The position numbers and the translations under genes are program-made. A model generated the notes under the pieces. It made no database searches. It saw only the letters and a program-made list of their open reading frames with translations, and was not told the origin of the DNA. From contig DASUBV010000371.1 of the NCBI GenBank assembly GCA_035763085.1, positions 1 to 6,006 on the forward strand: DNA of 6,006 bases, given 5' to 3'. Positions 1 through 5,569 of this stretch are shown here, one piece after another. Numbering within the stretch: the stretch's first letter is position 1; every line of letters begins with the position of its first letter. The stretch comes from DASUBV01 sp035763085. GTDB lineage: Bacteria > Actinomycetota > Actinomycetes > Streptosporangiales > Streptosporangiaceae.

Positions 1-1641
1 CAGTACGGCACGGACGGCGAGCAGAGCGAGCGGGACATGCCGCCGCGCCGGGTCAGCCGCCTGATCTACCGGCTCAACGGCGCCGGGTGGACCTCCGACC
101 GGCCGGCCCGGGTGTTCGTCGTGCCCGCGGACGGGTCCGCGCCGCCGCGGCCGGTCACCCCCGGCCCGTTCCAGGCGGCCGGCCTGGCCTGGTCGCCCGA
201 CTCGCGGTCGCTCGCCTTCGGGTCCGGGCGGCATGAGACCTGGGACCTGGACCTGGCCCAGGACCTGTACACGGTCCCGGCTGACGGCAGCGCCGGGCCC
301 GTCCGGGTCACCGGCGGCGGCCTCGGCTGGAGCCGCCCGGCGTGGTCACCGGACGGCTCCCGGCTGGCCGCCTACCTGAACCCGACGCCGCTGGAGAGCC
401 CCCGCCACCACCAGGTCGCGGTGGTCGACGTCGCCACCGGCAAGCACCAGGTGCTGACCGCCGCCCTGGACCGCAACTGCGCCCCGCTCGGCGCCGGCAT
501 CGCGCCGGCCTGGATCGGCGGGCGGCTGCTGTTCAGCGTCGAGGATCACGGCGGCGTGCACCTGTACCAGGTCAGCGCGGACGGGACGGGCGACCCGGAG
601 CTGCTGGCCGGCGGCCAGCGGTGGATCGCCGGGTGGCACTGGGCCGGCGGGACGCTCGCCTTCGTGGCCGCCACCCCGCTGTCACCCGGCGAGGTCGTGG
701 CCCGCCCGCTCGGCGACGGCCCGGCCCCGGCGGCCGCCGGGGCTGCCGAGCGCACGCTGACCAGCCTGACCGCGCCATTTGCGGCCCGGGTCGGCCTGGC
801 CATGCCGGAGCGGTTCACGGCCCGGTCGGCAGACGGCACCGAGGTCGAGTGCTGGGCCATCGCGCCCGCCGTGGCCGAGCCCGGCACCCGGTACCCGACA
901 CTGCTGAACGTGCACGGCGGCCCGTTCGCCCAGTACGGCTACCGGTTCTTCGACGAGTTCCAGCTCCAGGCCGCGGCCGGGTTCGGGGTCATCTACTGCA
1001 ATCCCCGCGGCAGCTCGGGCTACAGCGAGGCGTGGGGCCGGGCCATCCGCGGCCCCGAGTGCGCCAGCGACCCCGGATCGGGGTGGGGCAGCGTCGACTT
1101 CGCCGACGTGATGGCGTGCGCGGACACGGCGTGCGAGCAGTTCGGCTGGGCTGACCCGGACCGGCTGGGCATCCTGGGCGGCTCCTACGGCGGCTTCATG
1201 ACCTCCTGGACCGTCGGCCACACCAGCCGGTTCAAGGCAGCGTGCTCGGAGCGGGCCTGCAACAACCTGCTGACCATGGAGCACACCGCCGACATCGCCG
1301 GGTTCATCCGCAGCTACGTGGGCGTCGACCACCTGAGCAACCCGGCTGAGTACCTGCGCCAGTCGCCGGTCAGCTACGCGAAGGACATCACCACCCCGCT
1401 GCTGATCCTGCACTCCGAGCAGGACCTGCGCTGCCCGGTCAGCCAGGCCGAGGAGCTGTTCGTGGCGCTGCGGATGCTGGGCCGCGAGCCGGTCATGTAC
1501 CGGTTCCCGGCCGAGAGCCACGAGCTGAGCCGGTCCGGCGCGCCCCGGCACCGGATCATGCGGGCCGAGCTGATCCTCGACTGGTTCCGGCAGCACCTGG
1601 CCGGCAGCCCGGCCGCCGCGGACACGGCGCCAGGCACCTGA
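1..1641 (+). CDS. S9-family serine peptidase (prolyl oligopeptidase / acylaminoacyl-peptidase type), 5'-truncated by window edge
   Basis: This enzyme would cleave short peptides, removing N-terminal acyl-amino acids or dipeptides. The open frame runs in from base 1 and QYGTDGEQSERD precedes the first ATG at 37 without a stop; this part aligns with mid-propeller sequence of the family, so ATG 37 is not the real start. Visible: TolB/WD40-like beta-propeller blades (repeated WSPDSRSLAF and WSPDGSRLAA units, roughly residues 20-250 counted from base 1), then an alpha/beta-hydrolase domain (about 260-540). The catalytic triad is readable: nucleophile Ser in GGSYGGFM (codon 1183-1185), Asp in HSEQDLR (1423-1425), His in AESHE (1519-1521). 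Oxyanion-region NVHGGPFAQYG is also present. No signal peptide can be judged because the N-terminus is missing; 546 residues are visible, against roughly 600-700 for complete family members. The gene faces the minus-strand fusion gene tail to tail across 24 bases. Exact substrate specificity is not determinable. Confidence 0.93.
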   Translation, partial: QYGTDGEQSERDMPPRRVSRLIYRLNGAGWTSDRPARVFVVPADGSAPPRPVTPGPFQAAGLAWSPDSRSLAFGSGRHETWDLDLAQDLYTVPADGSAGPVRVTGGGLGWSRPAWSPDGSRLAAYLNPTPLESPRHHQVAVVDVATGKHQVLTAALDRNCAPLGAGIAPAWIGGRLLFSVEDHGGVHLYQVSADGTGDPELLAGGQRWIAGWHWAGGTLAFVAATPLSPGEVVARPLGDGPAPAAAGAAERTLTSLTAPFAARVGLAMPERFTARSADGTEVECWAIAPAVAEPGTRYPTLLNVHGGPFAQYGYRFFDEFQLQAAAGFGVIYCNPRGSSGYSEAWGRAIRGPECASDPGSGWGSVDFADVMACADTACEQFGWADPDRLGILGGSYGGFMTSWTVGHTSRFKAACSERACNNLLTMEHTADIAGFIRSYVGVDHLSNPAEYLRQSPVSYAKDITTPLLILHSEQDLRCPVSQAEELFVALRMLGREPVMYRFPAESHELSRSGAPRHRIMRAELILDWFRQHLAGSPAAADTAPGT

Positions 1642-1652
1642 CCGCCCGGCCG

Positions 1653-1681
1653 CCGCCTGGCGTCGTCACGACGCTGGGCGG
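1653..1681. terminator. Hairpin between convergent genes, probable (bidirectional) terminator
   Basis: Bases 1653-1665 pair with 1669-1681 around a 3-base loop (TCA, 1666-1668). On the plus-strand RNA this is a 13-bp stem with two G-U wobbles (1659-1675 and 1658-1676). On the minus-strand RNA the same two positions become A-C mismatches, leaving 6 bp plus 5 bp. The loop is exactly the TGA stop codon of the minus-strand fusion gene, and the plus-strand stop (1639-1641) lies 11 bases before the stem. There is no U-tract, which is common for terminators of high-GC actinomycetes. The position between two converging 3' ends supports a terminator; activity is inferred. Confidence 0.6.
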
Positions 1682-3792
1682 GCGGGCCGGCCCAGGATCT
1701 CCTCGACCTGGCCGGCCGCGGCGAGCAGGGCCGCATCCGCGCCGGGCAGCGCCGAAAGCTGCAGGCCGGCCGGCATCCCCTCCGGGGCCGGCCCGCAGGG
1801 CAGCGAGATGGCCGGGGCGCCGGTCACGTTGTAGGGCTGCTCAAACTGGCCGCCATCGCTGCCGGGCGACTCCCCGGCCCGCGGGGCGACCCACGGCATG
1901 ACCGGGCCGAGCAGGACGTCAACCCCGGCATAGGCGGCCGCCGCGGCGGGCCGCAGTTCCTCGCGGCGGCGGCAGGCGGCCGCGTAGTCGGCCGTGCTGA
2001 CCTGCTCGGCCTGGCGCAGCAGGGCCAGCGTGCCCGGCCCGAAGTGGCCGGGATCGCGCTGTACCTGGTCGCGGTGCACCTGCCACGCCTCGGCCAGGAA
2101 GATCACCTCCATCAGCTCGCCCGCCGCGGCCAGCGCGCGGCCATCGGCCTCGGTCACGGTCACCGACGGCGCGGCCCGCAGCGCGGCGATGGCGCCGGCC
2201 AGCGCGGCGGCCACGCCCGGCGTGATGACGGGATCGGCCAGCTGGCCGGCGAGCACGCCGACCCGCAAGCTGGCCGCCGGCGCCGCCGCTGGCTGCCCGG
2301 TCAGCGCGCCGAAGACGCGCGCGGCCGTGGCCACGTCCGCGGTCAGCAGGCCCAGGTGGTCCAGGGACGGCGCCAGCAGCTGCACGCCGGTGAGGTCCAG
2401 CGCGCCGTGCGTCGGCTTGAATCCCACGACGCCGCAGTAGCAGGCCGGGCCGCGGACCGAGCCGCCCGTGTCGGTGCCCAGCGCGGCCGCGCACACCCCG
2501 GCCCCGACCAGCGCCGCTGACCCGCTGCTCGACCCGCCCGGCGTGCGCGCCGGGTCGAGCGGGTTGCGGGTCGCGGGCAGCTCCGGGTGCTGGTGCCCGG
2601 CCGCGTACTCCAGCATCGACGTGGTCGCGAACACCTCCGCCCCGGCCGCGCGCAGCGCGGCGATCACCGGCGCGTCCGCCGCGGCCGGGGCGCCGCGCAT
2701 GGCGGCCGGGTTGCCGTTGCCGCGCGGCAGCCCGGCGATGTCGATCATGTCCTTGACCGCGACGGCCAGACCCGCCAGCGGCCCGCCCGCCGCCCGCGGC
2801 GGTGCCGGGATAACGCTGACCACGGCATTCAGCGGGCGGCCCAGCCGCTCGGCGCGCTCGCACGCCGCCAGCAGCTCCAGGTTCGCCACGCTGACCTCCC
2901 GCTCGCCGCGCTCGATGGCCCGGATCAGCTCGGTCACGTACCCGGTGAGCGGGCCGGCCAGCTCCGACAGCTGCCCGTCGACCTCCGTCTTGCGGCGCCG
3001 GACGACCAGGTCGCGGTAGATCCCGCTGTGCGACTTGGCGCTGTTGCGGTTGAACACCGCGAGCCGGGCCAGCGACCCCTCCAGGTCGCCGGGCTCGAAC
3101 CCGTCGAAGGGCTCCGGCCGCACCGGGGCCTGGGCGAGCACCTCACGGGCGAGGGCCAGCATGAGCGGCTGCCAGCGCGGGTCCGCCAGGCTGCCGGCGA
3201 TCGGCAGCGGCGACACCGCCCCGGCGAACAGCATCGCCCCGTAGGCCTCCTTGGCCCACAGGTAACCCATGATGTTCTGCGTCGGCTCCGCCCACGGCAG
3301 CGCCGCGGCCAGCTCGGCGACCCGCGGGGTGATCGCGCCGCCGGCCGGCTCGCCGACCCGGAACGTGCCGATGTTGCCCTGCAGGATCCGGCCGGGCGCC
3401 ATCAGGTCGGCGCCGAAGTTCACGAATGAGGCGAGGTAGGCATCCGGCCCGGTCACGTCCGTGATGGCGCTGGCCGTGAGCCCGTTCTGGAAGCTGACCA
3501 CGTAGCCGTCGGTGTGCAGTCTGCCCCGCAGCAGCTCCGCCGCCTGGGCGGTGTGGTGGCTCTTCACCGCGATCGCGACCCGGCGCAGCCGGCCCGGCAG
3601 CCCGTCCGGGGTCACCGCCTTCGCCGGGACGGTGAAGTTTGCCACCGGCCCCTCGATGGTCAGTCCGCCAGCGTTAATCGCGCCGACATGATCCTGGTCC
3701 GCGTCGCACAGCAGCACGTCGTGCCCGTCCCGGATCAGGTAAGCGCCGATCGTCCCGCCGATGGCCCCGGCCCCGATGATGGTCAGCTCCAC
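1666..3792 (-). CDS. Fusion protein: ketopantoate-reductase-like domain + amidase-signature hydrolase
   Basis: 708 residues, GTG start at 3792. An in-frame TAG lies two codons upstream and AGGG sits 7 bases before the GTG, so this is the only sensible start. Residues 1-about 318 form an NAD(P)-dependent reductase of the ApbA/PanE family: Rossmann GAGAIGG at 7-13, AVKSHH with Lys77 (NADP phosphate contact in PanE), FQNG with Asn103, presumed general acid Lys181 (LWAKEAYG), and SHSGIYRD...KTEVD with Ser256/Glu270. From about 320 to 705 it is an amidase-signature enzyme hydrolysing a C-N amide: catalytic Lys347 (AVKDMID), cis-Ser421 (GGSSSGSAA), nucleophile Ser445 (GTDTGGSVRGPA), and the typical late motif YNVTGAPAISLPCG (654-667). 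The Lys-Ser-Ser spacings (74, 24) fit the family. The amidase lacks most of its usual N-terminal helices; the reductase's last helix runs straight into LNAVVSV. Soluble, no signal peptide. Substrate unknown. The asparagines after the PanE lysine are missing, arguing against pantothenate biosynthesis. Confidence 0.9.
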   Translation of the reverse strand: MELTIIGAGAIGGTIGAYLIRDGHDVLLCDADQDHVGAINAGGLTIEGPVANFTVPAKAVTPDGLPGRLRRVAIAVKSHHTAQAAELLRGRLHTDGYVVSFQNGLTASAITDVTGPDAYLASFVNFGADLMAPGRILQGNIGTFRVGEPAGGAITPRVAELAAALPWAEPTQNIMGYLWAKEAYGAMLFAGAVSPLPIAGSLADPRWQPLMLALAREVLAQAPVRPEPFDGFEPGDLEGSLARLAVFNRNSAKSHSGIYRDLVVRRRKTEVDGQLSELAGPLTGYVTELIRAIERGEREVSVANLELLAACERAERLGRPLNAVVSVIPAPPRAAGGPLAGLAVAVKDMIDIAGLPRGNGNPAAMRGAPAAADAPVIAALRAAGAEVFATTSMLEYAAGHQHPELPATRNPLDPARTPGGSSSGSAALVGAGVCAAALGTDTGGSVRGPACYCGVVGFKPTHGALDLTGVQLLAPSLDHLGLLTADVATAARVFGALTGQPAAAPAASLRVGVLAGQLADPVITPGVAAALAGAIAALRAAPSVTVTEADGRALAAAGELMEVIFLAEAWQVHRDQVQRDPGHFGPGTLALLRQAEQVSTADYAAACRRREELRPAAAAAYAGVDVLLGPVMPWVAPRAGESPGSDGGQFEQPYNVTGAPAISLPCGPAPEGMPAGLQLSALPGADAALLAAAGQVEEILGRPARPAS

Positions 3793-3799
3793 TGACTAG

Positions 3800-3803
3800 C
3801 CCT
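3800..3803 (-). promoter_or_regulatory. Ribosome-binding site deciding the GTG start of the fusion gene
   Basis: On the minus strand AGGG ends 7 bases before the GTG at 3792-3790. The upstream in-frame TAG (3798-3796) excludes any longer protein, and a later start would destroy the GAGAIGG nucleotide-binding loop at residues 7-13. Confidence 0.55.
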
Positions 3804-3822
3804 GCCTCATCTCGTTCTGCCG

Positions 3823-3861
3823 TCCGGGCAGCCTGCAGTCCGCTCTCGGCAATCCGGGCAG
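3823..3861. repeat. Direct repeat TCCGGGCAG, two copies 30 bases apart
   Basis: TCCGGGCAG occurs at 3823-3831 and again at 3853-3861, exactly 30 bases apart (close to three helical turns), 31-69 bases upstream of the fusion gene's GTG. Position and spacing would suit two binding sites for a regulator of that gene, but 9-mers of this composition can recur by chance in such GC-rich DNA. Confidence 0.3.
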
Positions 3862-3876
3862 TATCCGCACTGGTTT

Positions 3877-3900
3877 CTGATCATGCACGATCATGGTCAG
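3877..3900. repeat. Inverted repeat / tandem GATCATG upstream of the fusion gene
   Basis: CTGATCATG (3877-3885) and CATGGTCAG (3892-3900) are inverted copies with one mismatch, separated by CACGAT. The same stretch also holds GATCATG twice (3879-3885, 3889-3895) with a 10-base period. It lies 85-108 bases upstream of the fusion gene start and is more AT-rich than its surroundings, as expected of an operator for a dimeric regulator. Function is inferred only. Confidence 0.35.
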
Positions 3901-3974
3901 CACGGCGGAATCGGGCCGCACAGGGTTTCTCGTTTTGTCGACTCCCCCGGTTCCGGGCGAGCACGGGAGGCAGC

Positions 3975-4091
3975 ATGTGCTCGGTACGAGCGTGGTGGAA
4001 GGCGGCGGCCGGCGCAGCCGGCGTGCTGCTGGCGGCCGCTTCCCCGCAGGCCGCTCACGGTGATGTTTCGCCGTGGTGGCGCAGAACGTGA
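3975..4091 (+). CDS. Possible small secreted peptide, or the remnant 5' end of a secreted-protein gene
   Basis: A 38-codon frame with ATG at 3975 and TGA at 4089-4091; GGGAGG (3965-3970) lies 4 bases upstream as a ribosome-binding site, slightly close. The product begins like a Sec signal peptide: n-region MCSVRAWWK with Arg5 and Lys9, hydrophobic core AAAGAAGVLLAAA (10-22), and a polar c-region SPQAAHG that could be cut after PQA or AHG. Only a short tail, DVSPWWRRT, follows. No frame downstream continues into a recognisable mature domain, although another frame reads FAVVAQNVSA before stopping near the same place. It could be a genuine micropeptide, a decayed secreted-protein gene, or a chance frame. 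The family is not recognised. Confidence 0.35.
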   Translation: MCSVRAWWKAAAGAAGVLLAAASPQAAHGDVSPWWRRT

Positions 4092-4210
4092 GCGCGTAGT
4101 CCTGAATCTGCCCATTACCCGCGGCGGCCCGCTGCCTTGCCCGGACTGCACGGACCCAGCCACCGTCGCCCGGCCAACCGTCCGGCGAGGCGGTCAGAAT
4201 CAGCGGACCC

Positions 4211-4241
4211 GCTGGCGGCCGGCCACACAGGCCACCGCAGC
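4211..4241. other. GC-rich hairpin upstream of the HAD gene
   Basis: GCTG(G)CGG pairs with CCGCAGC at the base and GGCC with GGCC around an ACACA loop, giving 4 + 3 + 4 base pairs interrupted by a one-base bulge and a small internal loop. It lies about 120 bases after the small frame ending at 4091 and 56 bases before the HAD ATG. No U-tract follows. It might end transcription entering from upstream, but may be incidental. Confidence 0.3.
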
Positions 4242-4284
4242 GGCGGCGTTCTCGATGAGGCTACACGCAGTGCCGCCGAACGGG

Positions 4285-4290
4285 TACAAC
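4285..4290 (+). promoter_or_regulatory. -10-like element suggesting a leaderless HAD transcript
   Basis: TACAAC lies 7 bases before the ATG at 4298. In actinomycetes a TANNNT-type -10 at this distance usually starts transcription at the A of the start codon, producing a leaderless mRNA. No Shine-Dalgarno sequence is visible before this ATG, which agrees. The sixth base is C rather than T, and no convincing -35 (TTGAC-like) is present, so this remains tentative. Confidence 0.4.
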
Positions 4291-4297
4291 TGACCGC

Positions 4298-4975
4298 ATG
4301 CGTGTATCCGACAATGGTTCGCGGCCGGAACTCGTCATCTTCGACCTGGACGGCACGCTGTATCCGCGGGAGCGGTACGTCGACCTGGTGCTTGACGTGA
4401 TCAGCCGCGGCCTGGTCGAGCTGAGCAGGGCCACGGCCGATGCCGCCCGCAGCCGGGTCGCGCTGTTGCGTTCAATGATGGAGGAGGACTGGGATGGCAC
4501 GTCGACAACCGCGTTCATGGTCGCCGAGGGCGTCGACGCGACGGAGTGGCGCGATTTTCGGACCGAGCACCTGGACATTGCGAGTGGGCTGACACCCGAC
4601 GACCTGGTCGTGGGCCAGATCGTGCACCTGCGCCGGCACGCGCCCGTTGCCCTGCTGACGAACAACACGCGCGCGCTAACCGACCAGATCCTGCAGAAGA
4701 TCGGCTTTCCGGGTGACGCGTTCGACGCGATCATCAGCGCCGAGGATGTCGGCGCGAGCCCTAAACCGTCCCCTGCGGCGTTCCAGGCGGTGATCGGCCG
4801 ACTTGGCGTGCCAGCCAGGGATACCTGGAGCATCGGCGACCGATACGACATCGACGTCGCTCCCCTGGCCGCGCTCGGCGGTGCCGGCGTGACAGTGTCA
4901 GGCCCCGCCGAGATCGGCGGCGCCATCGCCTTTCTCATCGACCGGTCGGCCGGCGTCCTGGATCGGCAACCCTGA
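4298..4975 (+). CDS. HAD-superfamily hydrolase (phosphatase), subfamily I
   Basis: 225 residues; ATG 4298 is the only start ahead of the active site (the next Met is residue 60). The protein would remove phosphate from a small metabolite such as a sugar phosphate, phosphoglycolate or nucleotide; the substrate cannot be read from sequence. All four HAD motifs are present: motif I FDLDGTLYP with nucleophile Asp16 and acid/base Asp18; motif II LLTNNT with Thr121; motif III Lys156 (ASPKPSP); motif IV GDRYDID with metal ligands Asp181 and Asp186. The helical stretch from about 25 to 100 is the C1-type cap that covers the active site. Motif I ending in LYP recalls the pyrimidine-5'-nucleotidase/phosphoglycolate phosphatase branch. 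Cytosolic, normal length. The membrane-anchored gene follows 39 bases later in the same direction. By eye, codon use is less strictly G/C-ending than in the two large upstream genes. Confidence 0.9.
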   Translation: MRVSDNGSRPELVIFDLDGTLYPRERYVDLVLDVISRGLVELSRATADAARSRVALLRSMMEEDWDGTSTTAFMVAEGVDATEWRDFRTEHLDIASGLTPDDLVVGQIVHLRRHAPVALLTNNTRALTDQILQKIGFPGDAFDAIISAEDVGASPKPSPAAFQAVIGRLGVPARDTWSIGDRYDIDVAPLAALGGAGVTVSGPAEIGGAIAFLIDRSAGVLDRQP

Positions 4976-5002
4976 CGCCTTCCGAGACCTGCGGGCGCAT
5001 GG

Positions 5003-5008
5003 AACACT
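5003..5008 (+). promoter_or_regulatory. Weak -10-like element / poor ribosome-binding region before GTG 5015
   Basis: AACACT ends 6 bases before GTG 5015, a placement like that of a leaderless-promoter -10, though the first T of the TANNNT consensus is missing. The alternative is translation from a longer mRNA with only a weak GGAA (5001-5004) as ribosome-binding site. The sequence does not decide between them. Confidence 0.2.
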
Positions 5009-5014
5009 CTTGTC

Positions 5015-5569
5015 GTGACGATCCTCATCGGGCTTCTCAGCGCGGCATTCGGCGCCACCCTTGGGGCGATCACGACCTTCCTGACGACCCGGTCCGCGAT
5101 GCGCCTCGGCCTGGAACACGAATACGACAAGACGCTGCGTGACATCAGGCTGAAGGGTTACCAGCGACTGTTCCACCTGACCGCGCAGATACCCCGCCAC
5201 TGGCTGCTGACGCCCGAACCGTCGCGAGCCGAGCTGAGGGAGATCCGCACTTCGTTCCACGACTGGTATTACCACGCGGACGCACACGGCATGTTCCTCG
5301 CCAGCGACTCCAAGAGTGCATACATCACGCTGATGAACACCCTCGACGCGGCTCTGTTCGAGATCTCCCCCAGCGGCGACACCAAGCTCTGCGACCGGCC
5401 AGACTCGAAGCTATCTCCCGAGGAAAGCCACCGCCTCCTGGAGCTAGCCAGCGACCTGCGTCACCAGCTCGCGGCCGACATCGGCGCTGCAAATCCGCCT
5501 CGTACCCGCTCGCACTCGCCAGCCCCGACCGTCCCGTCGCTTGGCCCCGTCCCCCATGACACCTGGTGA
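5015..5569 (+). CDS. Membrane-anchored protein of unknown function
   Basis: 184 residues, GTG start. The start is chosen because it includes one hydrophobic segment (residues 2-24, Ile/Leu/Ala/Gly-rich) followed by Arg26 and Arg30, predicting an N-terminal anchor with the rest in the cytoplasm; starting at Met29 would lose it. Next comes a charged amphipathic helix (about 30-60, EHEYDKTLRDIRLKGYQRLF), possibly coiled-coil. Then FHDWYYH (81-87), GMFLASD (92-98), and LRHQLAADIG (148-157). From memory, the order anchor, EYDxxLRxxRxxxYxxL, WYF/WYY, GxxLS and a closing LRxxLxxDxG recurs in uncharacterised bacterial proteins of about this size; no function is known to me. Residues 158-184 form a Pro/Ser-rich tail that looks like an extension beyond the conserved part. 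It lies 39 bases after the HAD gene, so co-transcription is possible. No catalytic motif is seen. Confidence 0.8.
   Translation: MTILIGLLSAAFGATLGAITTFLTTRSAMRLGLEHEYDKTLRDIRLKGYQRLFHLTAQIPRHWLLTPEPSRAELREIRTSFHDWYYHADAHGMFLASDSKSAYITLMNTLDAALFEISPSGDTKLCDRPDSKLSPEESHRLLELASDLRHQLAADIGAANPPRTRSHSPAPTVPSLGPVPHDTW

Larger units (their letters stand above)
3793..4297. other. Gene-poor region between the fusion gene and the HAD gene
   Basis: About 505 bases lie between the 5' end of the minus-strand fusion gene and the start of the plus-strand HAD gene, so promoters for both directions should lie here. Frames of 136 codons (3883-4293, plus) and 88 codons (3897-4163, minus) exist, but their translations are Arg/Pro/Gly-rich, show no recognisable domain, and look like frames kept open by high GC. 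What can be picked out is listed separately: a repeated 9-mer, an inverted repeat, a small signal-peptide-like frame, a hairpin and a -10-like element. No clear -35/-10 pair for the fusion gene was found. Confidence 0.5.

Noticed and set aside
37..39. ATG at 37 as the true start of the S9 peptidase
   Set aside because: The frame is open to base 1, the translation before it fits the family, and the propeller domain would be incomplete if the protein began here.
682..1596. Long minus-strand frame (304 codons) opposite the peptidase gene
   Set aside because: It lies entirely over a gene with an intact catalytic triad, and its translation is Arg/Ala/Gly/Pro-rich without domains: a shadow of high-GC codon use.
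2527..2560. Perfect 9-bp inverted arms GCTCGACCC / GGGTCGAGC with an inner GGCG/CGCC stem
   Set aside because: They lie within the codons for the amidase loop around Ser421 (DPARTPGGSSSGS), where protein conservation and GC-rich codons readily create such pairing; no sign of a separate role.
2821..2823. Internal GTG (Val324) as a possible separate start for the amidase
   Set aside because: No ribosome-binding site precedes it, there is no stop between the halves, and the frame is continuous, so one fused polypeptide is the simpler reading.
1919..3429. Several long frames (up to 314 codons) in other frames over the fusion gene
   Set aside because: All have Arg/Gly/Pro/Ala-biased translations without motifs, while the chosen frame carries complete reductase and amidase signatures.
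3906..3934. GGAATC ... CGTT resembling an ECF-sigma promoter upstream of the small secreted-peptide frame
   Set aside because: The spacer (18 bases from GGAATC to CGTT) does not match the usual spacing for those motifs, so I could not support it.
3883..4293. 136-codon plus-strand frame ending just before the HAD gene
   Set aside because: Its translation is Arg/Pro-rich and without a recognisable domain, and it has no good ribosome-binding site; the frame is probably open by chance.
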